Shown: positions 38,250-47,136, numbered from the stretch's first letter. The stretch: DNA of 64,000 bases from Leucobacter luti (GCF_019464495.1 NZ_CP080492.1:806001-870000); one strand, 5' to 3'. Program-made: numbers and translations. Notes: generated by a model from the letters alone, not told the origin.

Positions 38250-39047
38250 TTACGCGCGCTGCGCGAACGCGGTCTCGTAGATCAACACGCTTGCGGCGGT
38301 CGCGAGATTCAGTGACTCCGCCTGACCATAGATCGGAAGCTTCACTGACCGATCGGTGAGCTCGCGCTCCGTATCGGTGAGCCCGCGGGCCTCGTTGCCG
38401 AACACCCACGCGGTCGGACCAGCAAGCACGCCCTCGCTCCGAGCCTCAAGCAGGTCGGTGCCCCGCACATCTGCGGCAAGTGTGGTCAGGCCAGCGGCGC
38501 TCGCTGCGGCTACGACCGCAGCAAGATCAGGGGCGACCACGACGGGCAGGTGAAACAGAGACCCGGTCGTAGAGCGCACCACTTTCGGGTGGAACGGGTC
38601 GATGCTCTCGCCGGCGAACACGACGGCATCGGCACCGGCCGCGTCGGCCGCGCGGAGTACCGCACCCGCGTTGCCCGGATCCCGCACCTCGTGCATGATG
38701 ACGACGAGGCGGGCATCAGTAAACGCTTCTTCGAGGCTCAGCTCCCAGGTCTGCGCCACGGCGACGACGCCCTGCGGCGACACCGTCTCGGTCATGGCCG
38801 TCAGCACCTCGCGCGTGACTCGTTCGAGCTCGATCCCTCCGTCTGAGGCGAGACGATCAATCTCGTGCTGCCACGGCTCGTTTCCCGTCGTCGCGAAGAC
38901 GACCTCAGCGAGGCCCGGCCGGTAGGCGAGCAACTCGCGTACGGCCTGCGGGCCCTCAACGAGGAAGCGCCCATACTCCTGACGTTCCTTCTTGCGGGCA
39001 AGAGCTGCGGTCTTCTTGACACGAACTGACTTCGGGTTTTCCATCAC
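38250..39047 (-). CDS. TrmH/SpoU-family RNA 2'-O-methyltransferase
   Basis: A 265-residue SPOUT methyltransferase. The N-terminal substrate-binding domain (RKKERQEYGRFLVEGPQAVRELL, about 15-40 onward) precedes the SPOUT motifs VRDPGNAGAVLRAADAAG, WVFGNEARGLT and ESLNLATAASVLIYE, which form the knotted SAM site. It probably methylates a ribose in 23S rRNA or tRNA; the exact site is unknown. The start could be the GTG at 39047 or the next codon, an ATG. The TAGTGT hexamer 6 bases before 39047 favours the GTG. It lies next to rplT, as in many actinobacteria. Confidence 0.92.
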   Translation of the reverse strand: MMENPKSVRVKKTAALARKKERQEYGRFLVEGPQAVRELLAYRPGLAEVVFATTGNEPWQHEIDRLASDGGIELERVTREVLTAMTETVSPQGVVAVAQTWELSLEEAFTDARLVVIMHEVRDPGNAGAVLRAADAAGADAVVFAGESIDPFHPKVVRSTTGSLFHLPVVVAPDLAAVVAAASAAGLTTLAADVRGTDLLEARSEGVLAGPTAWVFGNEARGLTDTERELTDRSVKLPIYGQAESLNLATAASVLIYETAFAQRA

Positions 39048-39053
39048 GGTCCC

Positions 39054-39059
39054 ACACTA
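39054..39059 (-). promoter_or_regulatory. Candidate -10 hexamer of the RNA methyltransferase gene
   Basis: TAGTGT on the minus strand ends 6 bases before the GTG at 39047, the leaderless spacing seen at several other genes in the window. Confidence 0.4.
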
Positions 39060-39176
39060 CCTGGCCTGTCTCCCCGCCGCGGGCGGCCTCCGAGGCGCGG
39101 CGCGCGGGTCTCCCCACCTCCCCCTGTCCCGTCGACGGCGGAGAAGGCTCCCTCATACGCCCTCCCCCGTGCACGC

Positions 39177-39208
39177 AGAAGGCCCCGTCCAAACGGACGG
39201 GGCCTTCT
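39177..39208 (-). terminator. Terminator of the infC-rpmI-rplT operon
   Basis: AGAAGGCCCCGTCC and GGACGGGGCCTTCT form a perfect 14-bp stem with an AAAC loop, 23 bases past the rplT stop. Confidence 0.85.
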
Positions 39209-39230
39209 GACCTGGTGCGAGATGCCGAGC

Positions 39231-39617
39231 TTACGCGGCAGCCTTCGGTGCCGAGGTATCCTCGGGCAGAGCCTTCTTCGCAACCTCAACGAGCGTCGCG
39301 AATGCGGCGGGCTCGTTGGTCGCCAGCTCGGAGAGCATACGGCGGTCAACCTCGACGCCAGCAATGCTGAGGCCCTGGATGAAGCGGTTGTAGGTCAGGC
39401 CGTTGGCGCGAGCACCAGCGTTGATGCGCTGGATCCACAGGCGACGGAAATCGCCCTTCTTCTTGCGACGGTCATTGTACGCGTAGACGAGGGAGTGAGT
39501 AACCTGCTCCTTGGCCTTGCGGTACAGGCGTGAACGCTGTCCGCGGTAGCCCTCGGCGCGCTCAAGGATTACGCGACGCTTCTTGTGGGCATTTACCGCC
39601 CGCTTTACTCTTGCCAT
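39231..39617 (-). CDS. rplT: 50S ribosomal protein L20
   Basis: A 128-residue L20 starting [18 protein letters not shown], with the [17 protein letters not shown] and [19 protein letters not shown] segments that bind 23S rRNA early in assembly. It ends with a short Ala/Pro-rich extension ([10 protein letters not shown]) common in Microbacteriaceae. It is the last gene of the infC-rpmI-rplT operon. In other bacteria L20 represses this operon by binding the leader, and the long leader upstream of infC here leaves room for such control. Confidence 0.98.
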   Translation of the reverse strand: MARVKRAVNAHKKRRVILERAEGYRGQRSRLYRKAKEQVTHSLVYAYNDRRKKKGDFRRLWIQRINAGARANGLTYNRFIQGLSIAGVEVDRRMLSELATNEPAAFATLVEVAKKALPEDTSAPKAAA

Positions 39618-39667
39618 TTCAGTTCTTCCTTACAAAATCCGTGATGAAAAGCTTCAGAACTCGAGCC

Positions 39668-39862
39668 TTAGTGGCCGAGCATCTTCATGGCCTGCTTGGC
39701 GTCGCCCTTGGAGAGCATCTGATCAGCACCGAGACGGCGCTTGCGACGCGAGGACTTCACCTCAAGGTTGTGGCGAAGGCCGGCGCGCTGCTTCTTCAGC
39801 TTGCCGGTACCGGTCAGCTTGAAGCGCTTCTTGGCCCCAGAGTGGGTCTTCTGCTTTGGCAT
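39668..39862 (-). CDS. rpmI: 50S ribosomal protein L35
   Basis: A 64-residue L35 starting [20 protein letters not shown] and ending KQAMKMLGH. The ATG at 39862 follows AAGGAG, and an in-frame upstream ATG is not family-like. Highly basic, it binds 23S rRNA. It is 50 bases upstream of rplT and 78 bases downstream of infC. Confidence 0.98.
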   Translation of the reverse strand: MPKQKTHSGAKKRFKLTGTGKLKKQRAGLRHNLEVKSSRRKRRLGADQMLSKGDAKQAMKMLGH

Positions 39863-39940
39863 CGATTTCTCCTTGTTGTGTGCGCGCCCGAAGGCTGCGT
39901 TGTGCACGGCGGCAACTCACCGGGTGAGCTGCGGCCGATG

Positions 39941-40561
39941 TTATTCAGCGGTGGGCTCGGCCGACGAGGAGTCACCCTCGGAGGCCTTGTCCGCTTTCCG
40001 CGTGGCTTTTTCCTCGGCGCGGCGAGCGTTGAGCTCTGCCTTGGCCTCGGACTTGTTCTTGAGCGGAGCGATGACCATCACCATGTTGCGGCCATCGATC
40101 CGGGGCGAGGACTCGACTGTGCCGAACTCGGCAATGTCCTCGGCAAACTGCTGCAGGAGACGAACACCCTGCTCGGGGCGCGACTGCTCGCGTCCGCGGA
40201 AGAGGATCATGGCCTTCACCTTGTCACCCTGGGCGAGGAACCCAATCGCACGCTTCGTCTTGGTCTCGTAATCGTGCTTGTCGATCTTGAGCCGGAACCG
40301 GACCTCTTTGAGGATCGTGTTCGCCTGGTTACGACGTGCTTCTTTGGCCTTCTGAGCAGCTTCGTACTTGAACTTCCCAAAGTCCATGATCTTGGCGACC
40401 GGGGGCTTCGAGTTCGGTGCGACCTCGACGAGATCGAGATCGGCGTCAGCCGCCATGCGCAGTGCGGTCTCAATCGGCACGACACCGACTTGCTCGCCAC
40501 TGGCACCAACCAGTCGCACCTCGGTGACGCGGATTCTGTCATTCGTACGGGGATCGCTGAT
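39941..40561 (-). CDS. infC: Translation initiation factor IF-3, non-canonical ATC start
   Basis: IF-3 homology begins [22 protein letters not shown], upstream of the first ATG/GTG/TTG. The codon for that first residue is ATC at 40561-40559, 6 bases after AGAGGAG, and no canonical start occurs in frame before it. I therefore call an ATC start, giving 206 residues; the next possible start (GTG at 40519) would cut into the conserved N domain. E. coli infC uses AUU, which lets IF-3 limit its own translation, so the same control is likely. N domain about 1-80, C domain 90-175, then an Ala/Glu/Lys tail. Confidence 0.92.
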   Translation of the reverse strand: MSDPRTNDRIRVTEVRLVGASGEQVGVVPIETALRMAADADLDLVEVAPNSKPPVAKIMDFGKFKYEAAQKAKEARRNQANTILKEVRFRLKIDKHDYETKTKRAIGFLAQGDKVKAMILFRGREQSRPEQGVRLLQQFAEDIAEFGTVESSPRIDGRNMVMVIAPLKNKSEAKAELNARRAEEKATRKADKASEGDSSSAEPTAE

Positions 40562-40782
40562 CGCCGGCTCCTCTGCTTCAGTGTGAGCACTCCCCGGAGG
40601 GGGAGGCCGTGGCCACTTCCCTGTGGGAAGTCACGGCGAGAGGAAGATCCGGACCGCGCACGCGCCGTCCCACACCCTCATGCTGCCTCGTGAAAGGCGG
40701 GGTGCCAACAACCCGGTAACCTTGGAATGGTGCCGGGTGGGAGAATCTCCTCTTCCGCATCTCGGTGGATCACCGAGAACCG
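40562..40782 (-). promoter_or_regulatory. Structured 5' leader of infC-rpmI-rplT
   Basis: About 220 bases separate the likely transcription start from the infC start. Hairpins visible in the minus-strand transcript include CTCGGTG/CACCGAG near the 5' end (40761-40777), ACTTCCC/GGGAAGT extended by GCCGTG/CACGGC (about 40606-40637), and CTCCCC/GGGGAG just before the ribosome site. Leaders of this operon in other bacteria bind L20. No known actinobacterial motif could be assigned by eye. Confidence 0.55.
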
Positions 40783-40788
40783 TCACTT

Positions 40789-40818
40789 ATCTTAGCACAC
40801 CACCGTCGCAACAGTCAG
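40789..40818 (-). promoter_or_regulatory. Candidate infC operon promoter
   Basis: On the minus strand TAAGAT (40794-40789) is a good -10, with CTGACT 18 bp upstream (40818-40813) as a weak -35. It lies in the gap divergent from the DUF1844 gene. Confidence 0.5.
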
Positions 40819-40824
40819 GACAGC

Positions 40825-41220
40825 ATGAGCGAGAACCCCAGCGATCAGCCGCAGACCGATTCTGCCGCCCCGGACTCCAGCCGGGAGCAAGACGACGTTG
40901 CACAGGCCACCCGCGACATCGCAGACGTGGCAGCGGTTGAGGTCATCACCACTGCAGCAGTGCATCTGCTGAGCGCGGCAGCAGTCAAGGTGGGCCTTGC
41001 GGACGACCCGGAGAACCAGACCGATCTCGATGAGGGCCGCAAGCTCATCAACGCGCTCGCCGGCCTCATCACCGCAGGCGCCCCCGAAATCAGCGACATG
41101 CACGCCCGCAGCCTGCGTGACGGCCTGCGCTCGGTGCAGCTCGCATTCCGTGAGGCGTCCGTCATTCCCGACGCTCCAGGAAAGGGGCCAGGCGAGAAGT
41201 ACACCGGCCCGGTGAACTAA
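40825..41220 (+). CDS. DUF1844 domain protein
   Basis: A 131-residue protein, MSENPSDQPQTDSAAPDSSR. After a hydrophilic N-terminal tail of about 30 residues come the DUF1844 helices (VEVITTAAVHLLSAAAVKVGLADDP, DEGRKLINALAGLI), then a Gly/Pro tail ending KYTGPVN. It is encoded divergently from infC, a pairing conserved in actinobacteria. The function is unknown; the helical core could be a small scaffold or ribosome-associated protein. AGGA 4 bases upstream supports the ATG at 40825. Confidence 0.88.
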   Translation: MSENPSDQPQTDSAAPDSSREQDDVAQATRDIADVAAVEVITTAAVHLLSAAAVKVGLADDPENQTDLDEGRKLINALAGLITAGAPEISDMHARSLRDGLRSVQLAFREASVIPDAPGKGPGEKYTGPVN

Positions 41221-41255
41221 CCCGCCACACCGCTCAGCGTCAGCATCGCCGCTCC

Positions 41256-41286
41256 AGCCCCGCCCCGTTCATCACGGTGCGGGGCT
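41256..41286. terminator. Hairpin terminator between DUF1844 and lrp
   Basis: AGCCCCG and CGGGGCT pair around a 17-base loop in the short gap between two convergent genes, so it can serve both. Confidence 0.6.
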
Positions 41287-41319
41287 GTTCGCGTGACCCG
41301 CGAACTGGCTGCATCCAGC

Positions 41320-41754
41320 TCAGCCCTTAATGTTCTTCATTGCGAAGTGCGAGCTCACTTTGCCGACACCGTGAATTGACATGATCCGGCCGGTCAAGAA
41401 TTCCTCGTACCCCGCGAGATCAGCGACCGCGATCCGCAGAAAATAGTCCGGCGTCCCAAACAACCGCTTGAACTCTGACACCTCATGGAGCGCGGCGGCC
41501 TCACGCTCAAAGCTCGTGACAACCGACGCCTCCTGAGTCACGAGGTCGACGTGCAGGATCACTTCAAAGCCACGGCCCACCGCTCCAGGGTCCACCTCAG
41601 CGTGGTATCCGCGGATCACGCCGTCGGCCTCCAGCCGCTGCACGCGGCGCAGACACGGGCCCGGGGTGAGCCCAATCCGGGCCGCAAGCTCAACGTTGGT
41701 CACCCGACCGTCACGCACCAACTCATCTACTATTGCGCGATCGAGTCCATCCAT
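41320..41754 (-). CDS. lrp: Lrp/AsnC-family regulator, likely of azlCD
   Basis: A 144-residue Lrp/AsnC protein started at the ATG at 41754 (MDGLDRAIVDELVRDGRVTN). The helix-turn-helix reads ELAARIGLTPGPCLRRVQRLEADGVI, followed by the RAM effector domain with FKRLFGTPDYFLRIAVADL. It is divergent from azlCD. In Corynebacterium glutamicum, Lrp sits divergent from the branched-chain amino acid and methionine exporter brnFE and activates it, so the same role is expected here. The 79-bp gap contains repeated TGCG/CGCA half-sites. Confidence 0.9.
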   Translation of the reverse strand: MDGLDRAIVDELVRDGRVTNVELAARIGLTPGPCLRRVQRLEADGVIRGYHAEVDPGAVGRGFEVILHVDLVTQEASVVTSFEREAAALHEVSEFKRLFGTPDYFLRIAVADLAGYEEFLTGRIMSIHGVGKVSSHFAMKNIKG

Positions 41755-41833
41755 GCATCTATATTGCGCTATTTCGCAGAAGAGCGCACCTTTTCGCATG
41801 CACATTGCGCACTAACTCCGCGAATATAGTCCT
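41755..41833. promoter_or_regulatory. lrp/azlC divergent regulatory region
   Basis: AT-rich -10-like sequences lie directly before both start codons (CAATATAG for lrp and GAATATAGT for azlC), so both messages are nearly leaderless. Between them are several TGCG and CGCA half-sites, clearest in TTGCGCTATTTCGCAG at 41764-41779 and TTCGCATGCACATTGCGCA further on, likely sites for Lrp. Confidence 0.5.
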
Positions 41834-42556
41834 ATGCCGGTCTCCAACGCCGCACCATCGGGTGCACCACCCTCACGCCGAGCCCAGATCGCGGCGGGAC
41901 TCGGCGACTCCCTCGGAGTCGGTCTCGGTATCTTCCCGCTCGGGATCGCGCTCGGGGTGCTCGTCATTCAGGCCGGGCTCCCCTGGTGGGTCTCCCCCGC
42001 GCTCGCTATCGGTGTATTCGCGGGATCCGTGGAACTGCTGCTCGTCGGGATGATTGCAGCCGCCACTCCGCTCGTCACAATCGCAGTCACCGTGCTCGCC
42101 GTGAACTTTCGGCATGTCTTCTACGCTCTGTCGTTCCCTGTATCCAGAGTGACGCGCGGCCTGCCCCGTGCATACTCCATCTACGCGATGGTGGATGAGG
42201 CGTACGCGACCTACGTGCTGATGCCGCCAGAGAAGCTCACTTCGGCCCGGATGGTGACCGGCCAACTCGCGATGCAGGCGTACTGGGTGTTCGGCGGTCT
42301 CGTCGGCGTCTGGCTCGCCGCAGCGCTCCCCGCACCCATCGAGGGCTTCGAGTTCGCCCTCGTCGCATTATTCATCGTGATGACCCTCGACGCGCTCCGC
42401 AGCAGGAGGGAGATCCCCTCCGCCGTGCTCGCTGGGCTCGCTGTCACTATCGCGCTGTTCGCATTCCCCGAACAGGCACTGCTCGCGGCGCTGCTCATCT
42501 TCGTCGGCGGCCTCGCCGTCCGCTATGCCGCAACAACGGGGGCCGCTCGTGCCTGA
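41834..42556 (+). CDS. azlC: AzlC-family branched-chain amino acid exporter, large subunit
   Basis: A 240-residue AzlC/BrnF protein with about seven to eight membrane helices. The family signature appears as GIFPLGIALGVLVIQAGLPWW, FAGSVELLLVG and VNFRHVFYALSFP. With AzlD it forms the two-component exporter of branched-chain amino acids (and methionine in corynebacteria). The last codons overlap the azlD start. Regulation by the divergent Lrp is likely. Confidence 0.93.
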   Translation: MPVSNAAPSGAPPSRRAQIAAGLGDSLGVGLGIFPLGIALGVLVIQAGLPWWVSPALAIGVFAGSVELLLVGMIAAATPLVTIAVTVLAVNFRHVFYALSFPVSRVTRGLPRAYSIYAMVDEAYATYVLMPPEKLTSARMVTGQLAMQAYWVFGGLVGVWLAAALPAPIEGFEFALVALFIVMTLDALRSRREIPSAVLAGLAVTIALFAFPEQALLAALLIFVGGLAVRYAATTGAARA

Positions 42557-42875
42557 GCTCGGCTATCTCATCGCGGCCATCGCTACCGCAGGGCTCATCA
42601 CGCTTGCGCTCCGTGCGCTTCCGTTCGCAATCCTCAAACCGCTCCGAAAGTCGAAGTTCGTGCAGGCGCTCGGACGCTGGATGCCAGTCGGCATCATGCT
42701 GATCCTCGCCGTCGTCGTACTCCGAGACGAGTTTGTGCAACGACCGGATCAGAGCTGGGCGGTAATCGTGGCCGCAGCCGTCACGATCGCCGTGCATCTG
42801 CTCGGCAAACGCCGTGCACTGCTCAGCATCGCTGCCGGCACCGCCTGCTACATCCTGCTGATCAATCTGCTCTAG
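42549..42875 (+). CDS. azlD: AzlD-family amino acid exporter, small subunit
   Basis: A 108-residue AzlD/BrnE protein with about four helices (LGYLIAAIATAGLITLALRALPF at the start, FVQALGRWMPVGIMLILAVVV in the middle). I choose the GTG at 42549 (MPELGYLIAA), which overlaps azlC by 8 bases. An upstream ATG at 42525 would add eight hydrophilic residues. It pairs with AzlC to complete the exporter. Confidence 0.9.
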   Translation: MPELGYLIAAIATAGLITLALRALPFAILKPLRKSKFVQALGRWMPVGIMLILAVVVLRDEFVQRPDQSWAVIVAAAVTIAVHLLGKRRALLSIAAGTACYILLINLL

Positions 42876-42888
42876 ACGAGACGCAGCG

Positions 42889-43038
42889 CTACTCCAGGCG
42901 CTCGAACGCGTCGTCCTCCCCGCCAACGGGGTACTCGGCCACCTCGGGTGTGCGCATCAGAAACACTGTGCTCGCGATCAGCCCACCCCAAATGATGGCG
43001 AGGGCGAAGATCAGAAAGGTGATCGCAATCGGCGTCAT
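42889..43038 (-). CDS. metS: MetS-type small subunit of methionine/alanine importer
   Basis: A 49-residue single-helix membrane protein, MTPIAITFLIFALAIIWGGL, with an acidic cytoplasmic tail ending DDAFERLE. It matches the MetS small subunit of the NSS-family methionine/alanine importer described in Corynebacterium glutamicum. Its ATG overlaps the stop of the large subunit (ATGA). It is easily missed because of its size. Confidence 0.88.
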   Translation of the reverse strand: MTPIAITFLIFALAIIWGGLIASTVFLMRTPEVAEYPVGGEDDAFERLE

Positions 43039-44660
43039 CGTGCCGTCTCCTCCGACTCGGGTGCTGCTGGGGGCGCTGCATGACTTGCGGGCGCTGGCAC
43101 GGGATCCCGCGTCGTTTTCGCGCCTGGCAGTGCTGGCCACGGCGTGAAGCGATCCGGATTGTAACGCCACGGACTCAGGGTCAACACGACGGAGCCGATG
43201 ATCATGAGTGCAATCGACCCCCACCCAACAATGAGCAGATAGCCGCCGTCGTAGCCGGAGAACGGCTCCCGCACGAGGTCAATCACGGTGACGATCAGCA
43301 TGTATCCCAATACCACCGGACCGAGCACCGAGACGCAGAAGAGCCATACGCGGCCAACTTTGAAGGTCGAGAGTACGCTCAGGTGTCCGCTGAGTTCGCG
43401 GCCTGCCCGCCGGATCCACAGCACCGTGATCGTCATGACCACCGCGGAGGCCACAATGCCGATGTTGTTCGCCCAGTTGTCGATCGTGTCGAGCGCAGTG
43501 AGCCCCGAACTCGTGCCAAACAACACCACCGAGATCACAGCGAGCACTCCGCCAATCCCGTACACCGCACGCTTGCGCGTCAGCCCGAACTTGTCCATCA
43601 CCCCGGCCAGGATCACTTCCATGATCGAGATCATGGACGTCAATCCGGCAAGCGTGAGCGCGCCGAAGAATAGCGCACCGAAGATCTCACCACCCGGCAT
43701 CTGGGTGGCGATCGCCGGGAACGTCATGAAGGCAAGACCGACCCCCTTCAAACCTTCCAGATCGGCAACTGCGACCCCCTGCTGATGCGCAAAGAAGCCA
43801 AGCGTGGCGAAGACGCCAACGCCAGCCAGAATCTCAAACGATGAGTTGCCGAACGCGACTACGAGACCGGGCGCTGTCATATTCGAGCGTCTGCGGCGAT
43901 ACGAGGAGTACGTCATCATGATGCCGAATGCCACTGAGAGCGAGAAGAAGATCTGACTGTACGCTGCCACCCACACTGAGGGATCCGCGAGCGCCGCAAA
44001 ATCTGGCGTGAACAGGGCGTTCAAGCCGTCAGCCGCACCCGGCAGAAACAGCGCGCGCACCACGAGGACGAGGAAGCCCGCGACGAGGAGCGGAATCGCA
44101 ATCATATTCAGCCGCTGGACGCCCTTCACGACGCCAGCGCCGAGCACTACGAGCGCCACGATCCACATGAGGATGAGCGGCACCAGCACCGCGGGTACGA
44201 AGTCAAGCGTGAACGGTGCATCCGCAAGCTGCAAGTACTCACCGGTGAAGTACTGTGCGGCATCCTCGCCCCACTTCAGATCGAAGGAGAAAACGAAGTA
44301 GCTGGAGGCCCACGCGAGCACCGCCGTGTAATAGATCGCGATGAATACGCAGATCATGACCTGGAACCACCCGATCCCTTCGCCGAGCTTGCCCGCGAGG
44401 CGACGCAGCGCGAGCGGGGCCGAGCCGCGGAACCGGTGGCCGATCGCATAGTCGAGGAACAGGATCGGGATCCCGGCGGTCAAGAGCGCGACGATGTACG
44501 GGATCAAAAATGCTCCGCCACCATTCTCATAGGCGACCCCGGGGAAGCGCCAGATATTGCCGAGGCCCACCGCGGAGCCGATGGCGGAAATGATGAACCC
44601 GAACTGGCCGGTCCATTCGGCGCGTGCTGGTGCGCTGGTGGGTGTCGTGGTCTGCGTCAT
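43035..44660 (-). CDS. metP: NSS-family sodium-dependent methionine/alanine transporter (MetP-like)
   Basis: A 541-residue neurotransmitter:sodium symporter-family protein with twelve helices, started at the ATG at 44660 (MTQTTTPTSAPARAEW). The sodium/substrate site in helix 1 is visible as GSAVGLGNIWRFPGVAYENGG, and helix 6 has SLSVAFGIMMTYSSY. Coupled to the downstream metS, it fits the MetPS importer, which brings in methionine and alanine with sodium. Specificity is inferred from the two-subunit arrangement. Confidence 0.92.
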   Translation of the reverse strand: MTQTTTPTSAPARAEWTGQFGFIISAIGSAVGLGNIWRFPGVAYENGGGAFLIPYIVALLTAGIPILFLDYAIGHRFRGSAPLALRRLAGKLGEGIGWFQVMICVFIAIYYTAVLAWASSYFVFSFDLKWGEDAAQYFTGEYLQLADAPFTLDFVPAVLVPLILMWIVALVVLGAGVVKGVQRLNMIAIPLLVAGFLVLVVRALFLPGAADGLNALFTPDFAALADPSVWVAAYSQIFFSLSVAFGIMMTYSSYRRRRSNMTAPGLVVAFGNSSFEILAGVGVFATLGFFAHQQGVAVADLEGLKGVGLAFMTFPAIATQMPGGEIFGALFFGALTLAGLTSMISIMEVILAGVMDKFGLTRKRAVYGIGGVLAVISVVLFGTSSGLTALDTIDNWANNIGIVASAVVMTITVLWIRRAGRELSGHLSVLSTFKVGRVWLFCVSVLGPVVLGYMLIVTVIDLVREPFSGYDGGYLLIVGWGSIALMIIGSVVLTLSPWRYNPDRFTPWPALPGAKTTRDPVPAPASHAAPPAAPESEETAR

Positions 44661-44725
44661 CGTTCTCGCTTCGTCGGCGGCCGAATTCTGGCCGAAGGCA
44701 TCAGGCGAGCGTAGCAGGGGTTGCG

Positions 44726-45637
44726 CTACTTGCCCGCGTTCGGTTGATCCGCGATGGGACGCAGTCGCATCGAGTCGACACGCTCGGCGATGGTCTCGGA
44801 TGCTGCCCAACGGGACTGCGCGCGTTCGAGGAGCGCAGTGAGGGCCTCACGATCCAGCCCGGGTGCGAGCTTCAGATTCACATCAACCTCGGGGGCAATC
44901 AGCCTGCCCTCCGGATCCCCTGGTGAGAGCCAGAGATCCGCCACTGCTGGCTCCGAGGTGACGGCAGCGCGAAATGCCGCGAGCACCGCTTCGTCGGCCC
45001 AGGCCGGCACATAGGTCTCGCCCAGCGCGAGGGCGCGCAGCGCGGGGCGCCGGATCCCGTACTCCAGTTCCGGAGTTGCGGCGTCCAGAATAATCAGATC
45101 CGTCAGTTCCTGCACCGCTGCGAGCGCGGCCTGCGTTGCTGGCACCGGGATCGGCCTGGCTTCTTCGTGCCAGCGGCCGAGCGTCTCGACCGAGCTGAAC
45201 ACGGGCAGCACTCGGCGGCCATCAGGAGCCGCGACCGTCACGATCGACAGCTCCTGCGTTTTCTCCACGGTCTTGCCCTCGGGAGTGACTCCGACGTCAC
45301 CGGCCTCGGCAAGCATCGGCACGAGCACGCGTGAGGTGCCGAGCGCCAAGATCACCCGGGTGTGTGCGTCCGCGATCCGCGCCACGGCCTCCCAGTGCGT
45401 CGCGGCGGACGTGGCGGCCGCGGCGTCGGCGGCAGCCGCACGCAGTTCAGCTACCGCAGCGGCGACCCGCTCAGGTGTCGCACCATCATCGTCGGCGAAC
45501 GCTGTGCCGTGATGGTCGAAGCTCCGCCCTTCCCACGGAAACCCGGCGGAGTCGACAGCGCCGCCGGGCACCAGGCTCTCTGGCACACCCGTCGTGCGAG
45601 GTGCGTCGCCGGTGGACGGCAGTTTCTTGATCGCCAT
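44726..45637 (-). CDS. SseB-family protein
   Basis: A 303-residue protein with an N-terminal SseB-like domain (about 60-190; ILALGTSRVLVPMLAEAGDVG and LPVFSSVETLGRW) and a C-terminal region of mixed alpha/beta with NLKLAPGLDREAL. SseB domains occur in type III secretion regulators, but the actinobacterial versions are cytoplasmic and of unknown function. It lies 29 bases downstream of priA and is usually found at that place in the his cluster of this family. A link to histidine metabolism is unproven. Confidence 0.85.
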   Translation of the reverse strand: MAIKKLPSTGDAPRTTGVPESLVPGGAVDSAGFPWEGRSFDHHGTAFADDDGATPERVAAAVAELRAAAADAAAATSAATHWEAVARIADAHTRVILALGTSRVLVPMLAEAGDVGVTPEGKTVEKTQELSIVTVAAPDGRRVLPVFSSVETLGRWHEEARPIPVPATQAALAAVQELTDLIILDAATPELEYGIRRPALRALALGETYVPAWADEAVLAAFRAAVTSEPAVADLWLSPGDPEGRLIAPEVDVNLKLAPGLDREALTALLERAQSRWAASETIAERVDSMRLRPIADQPNAGK

Positions 45638-45666
45638 GGTGCGCGTGCGCCTGGTGCTTGTGCCGG

Positions 45667-46434
45667 CTAGGAGTGCGCCCGTGCGGGGCGGCCAGCGATG
45701 TCGAGGGCCGCAGGCAGAGAAAATGCCCCGTCGTAGAGGGCCTTGCCGATGATTGCGCCTTCGACGCCGAGCGGCACGAGCGCACGCAGCGCGACGAGAT
45801 CGTCGAGGCTCGAGATACCGCCGGACGCCACGACGGGGCGGTCAGTGCGGAGCGCGACCTGGCGCAACAGTTCGACGTTCGGGCCACCCATCATGCCGTC
45901 TTTTGTCACGTCGGTCACCACATAGCGCGAGCAGTTCGCGTCTTCCAGCCGATCCAGCACGTCCCAAAGGTTGCCGCCGTCTTCGGTCCAGCCGCGGGCT
46001 GCGAGCGTCTCGCCCCGCACATCAAGGCCGACCGCGATCTGATCGCCGAAGCGTGCGATCACGGAGCGCGTCCACTCAGGGTTCTCGAGCGCTGCGGTGC
46101 CGAGGTTCACCCGCCGTGCACCCATCTCAAGCGCAGCTTCGAGACTCGCGTCGTCCCGGATCCCGCCCGAGAACTCGATGTCGATGGCATTGCCAGCGCG
46201 CTTCACGATCTTGCGCGCCACAGCAACGTTGCTGCCGCGCCCGAAGGCCGCGTCGAGGTCGACGAGATGGATCCACTCCGCACCCTGGTCGATCCAGTCC
46301 ATGGCGGCGTCCACCGGACTGCCATAGTTCGTCTCGGTTCCTGCTTCGCCCTGCGTGAGCCGCACGGCTTTCCCGTCGACCATGTCGATCGCCGGCAGCA
46401 GTTGCAGTTTCGGGCCCTCAGCGAACTCGCTCAT
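45667..46434 (-). CDS. priA: Phosphoribosyl isomerase A (HisA/PriA)
   Basis: A 255-residue TIM barrel. The opening [27 protein letters not shown], with the extended GEAGTET segment, is the PriA type of actinobacteria, which can isomerise both ProFAR (histidine) and PRA (tryptophan, in place of TrpF). Catalytic aspartates lie in PAID and in [13 protein letters not shown]. It sits 63 bases downstream of hisH. Dual activity is expected from the clade but not proven here. Confidence 0.93.
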   Translation of the reverse strand: MSEFAEGPKLQLLPAIDMVDGKAVRLTQGEAGTETNYGSPVDAAMDWIDQGAEWIHLVDLDAAFGRGSNVAVARKIVKRAGNAIDIEFSGGIRDDASLEAALEMGARRVNLGTAALENPEWTRSVIARFGDQIAVGLDVRGETLAARGWTEDGGNLWDVLDRLEDANCSRYVVTDVTKDGMMGGPNVELLRQVALRTDRPVVASGGISSLDDLVALRALVPLGVEGAIIGKALYDGAFSLPAALDIAGRPARAHS

Positions 46435-46497
46435 GTGTGGTGTGCTCCTCGTGCGTGTGAAAAGTGTGGGTCTGGTGAAATCGTGGTGCGCAGGGGG

Positions 46498-47136
46498 TCA
46501 GAACGTGGCGATCCAGTTGCGCAACAACTGAATCCCGGCCTCGCCCGACTTCTCCGGGTGGAACTGGGTCGCACTGAGCGGGCCATTTTCCACTGCCGCG
46601 ACAAAGCGTTCGCCGTGCTCTGCCCAGGTTACGCGCGGACGCGTCGAGGGGGTGCGGCCCTCAATCGTCCACTCCGTGGCCGCGTTCGAGTGCACGAAGT
46701 AGAAGCGTTCGTCCGCGACGCCAGCGAAGAGGCGGGAATCTTCCGGCGCTGTGACGGTGTTCCAGCCCATGTGCGGCAGCACGGGGGCGTCGAGCTCCCG
46801 CACGGTGCCTGGCCACTGATCGAGCCCTTCGGTCTCGACACCGCGCTCGACTCCGCGCGCAAACATCACCTGCAGGCCGACGCAGATGCCGAGCACCGCG
46901 CGGCCGCCAGCGAGCCGGCGGTCAATGAGTTCATCACCCCGGACGTCGCGCAACTGCTGCATGACGGCGTCGAACGCGCCGACGCCAGGTACCAGCAGGC
47001 CATCAGCGGCCTGGACTGCACGTGGATCCCTCGTGAGTTCGACCTCGGCACCCGCCGCAGCCAGCGCTTTGACAGCCGAGTGGACGTTGCCCGAACCGTA
47101 GTCGAGGACGGCGACCCGTGGGGCGGCTGCGGTCAC
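46498..47136 (-). CDS. hisH: Imidazole glycerol phosphate synthase, glutaminase subunit
   Basis: A 212-residue class I glutamine amidotransferase. The nucleophile cysteine lies in [15 protein letters not shown], and the His/Glu pair is in [13 protein letters not shown]. It channels ammonia to HisF, which is not in this window. Its GTG overlaps the hisB stop by 4 bases, so hisB-hisH are translationally coupled. Confidence 0.95.
   Translation of the reverse strand: MTAAAPRVAVLDYGSGNVHSAVKALAAAGAEVELTRDPRAVQAADGLLVPGVGAFDAVMQQLRDVRGDELIDRRLAGGRAVLGICVGLQVMFARGVERGVETEGLDQWPGTVRELDAPVLPHMGWNTVTAPEDSRLFAGVADERFYFVHSNAATEWTIEGRTPSTRPRVTWAEHGERFVAAVENGPLSATQFHPEKSGEAGIQLLRNWIATF

Noticed and set aside
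37832..38359. Gene in the gap after the DyP peroxidase
   Set aside because: The frame crosses a perfect terminator hairpin and is Arg/Ser/Pro-rich without motifs.
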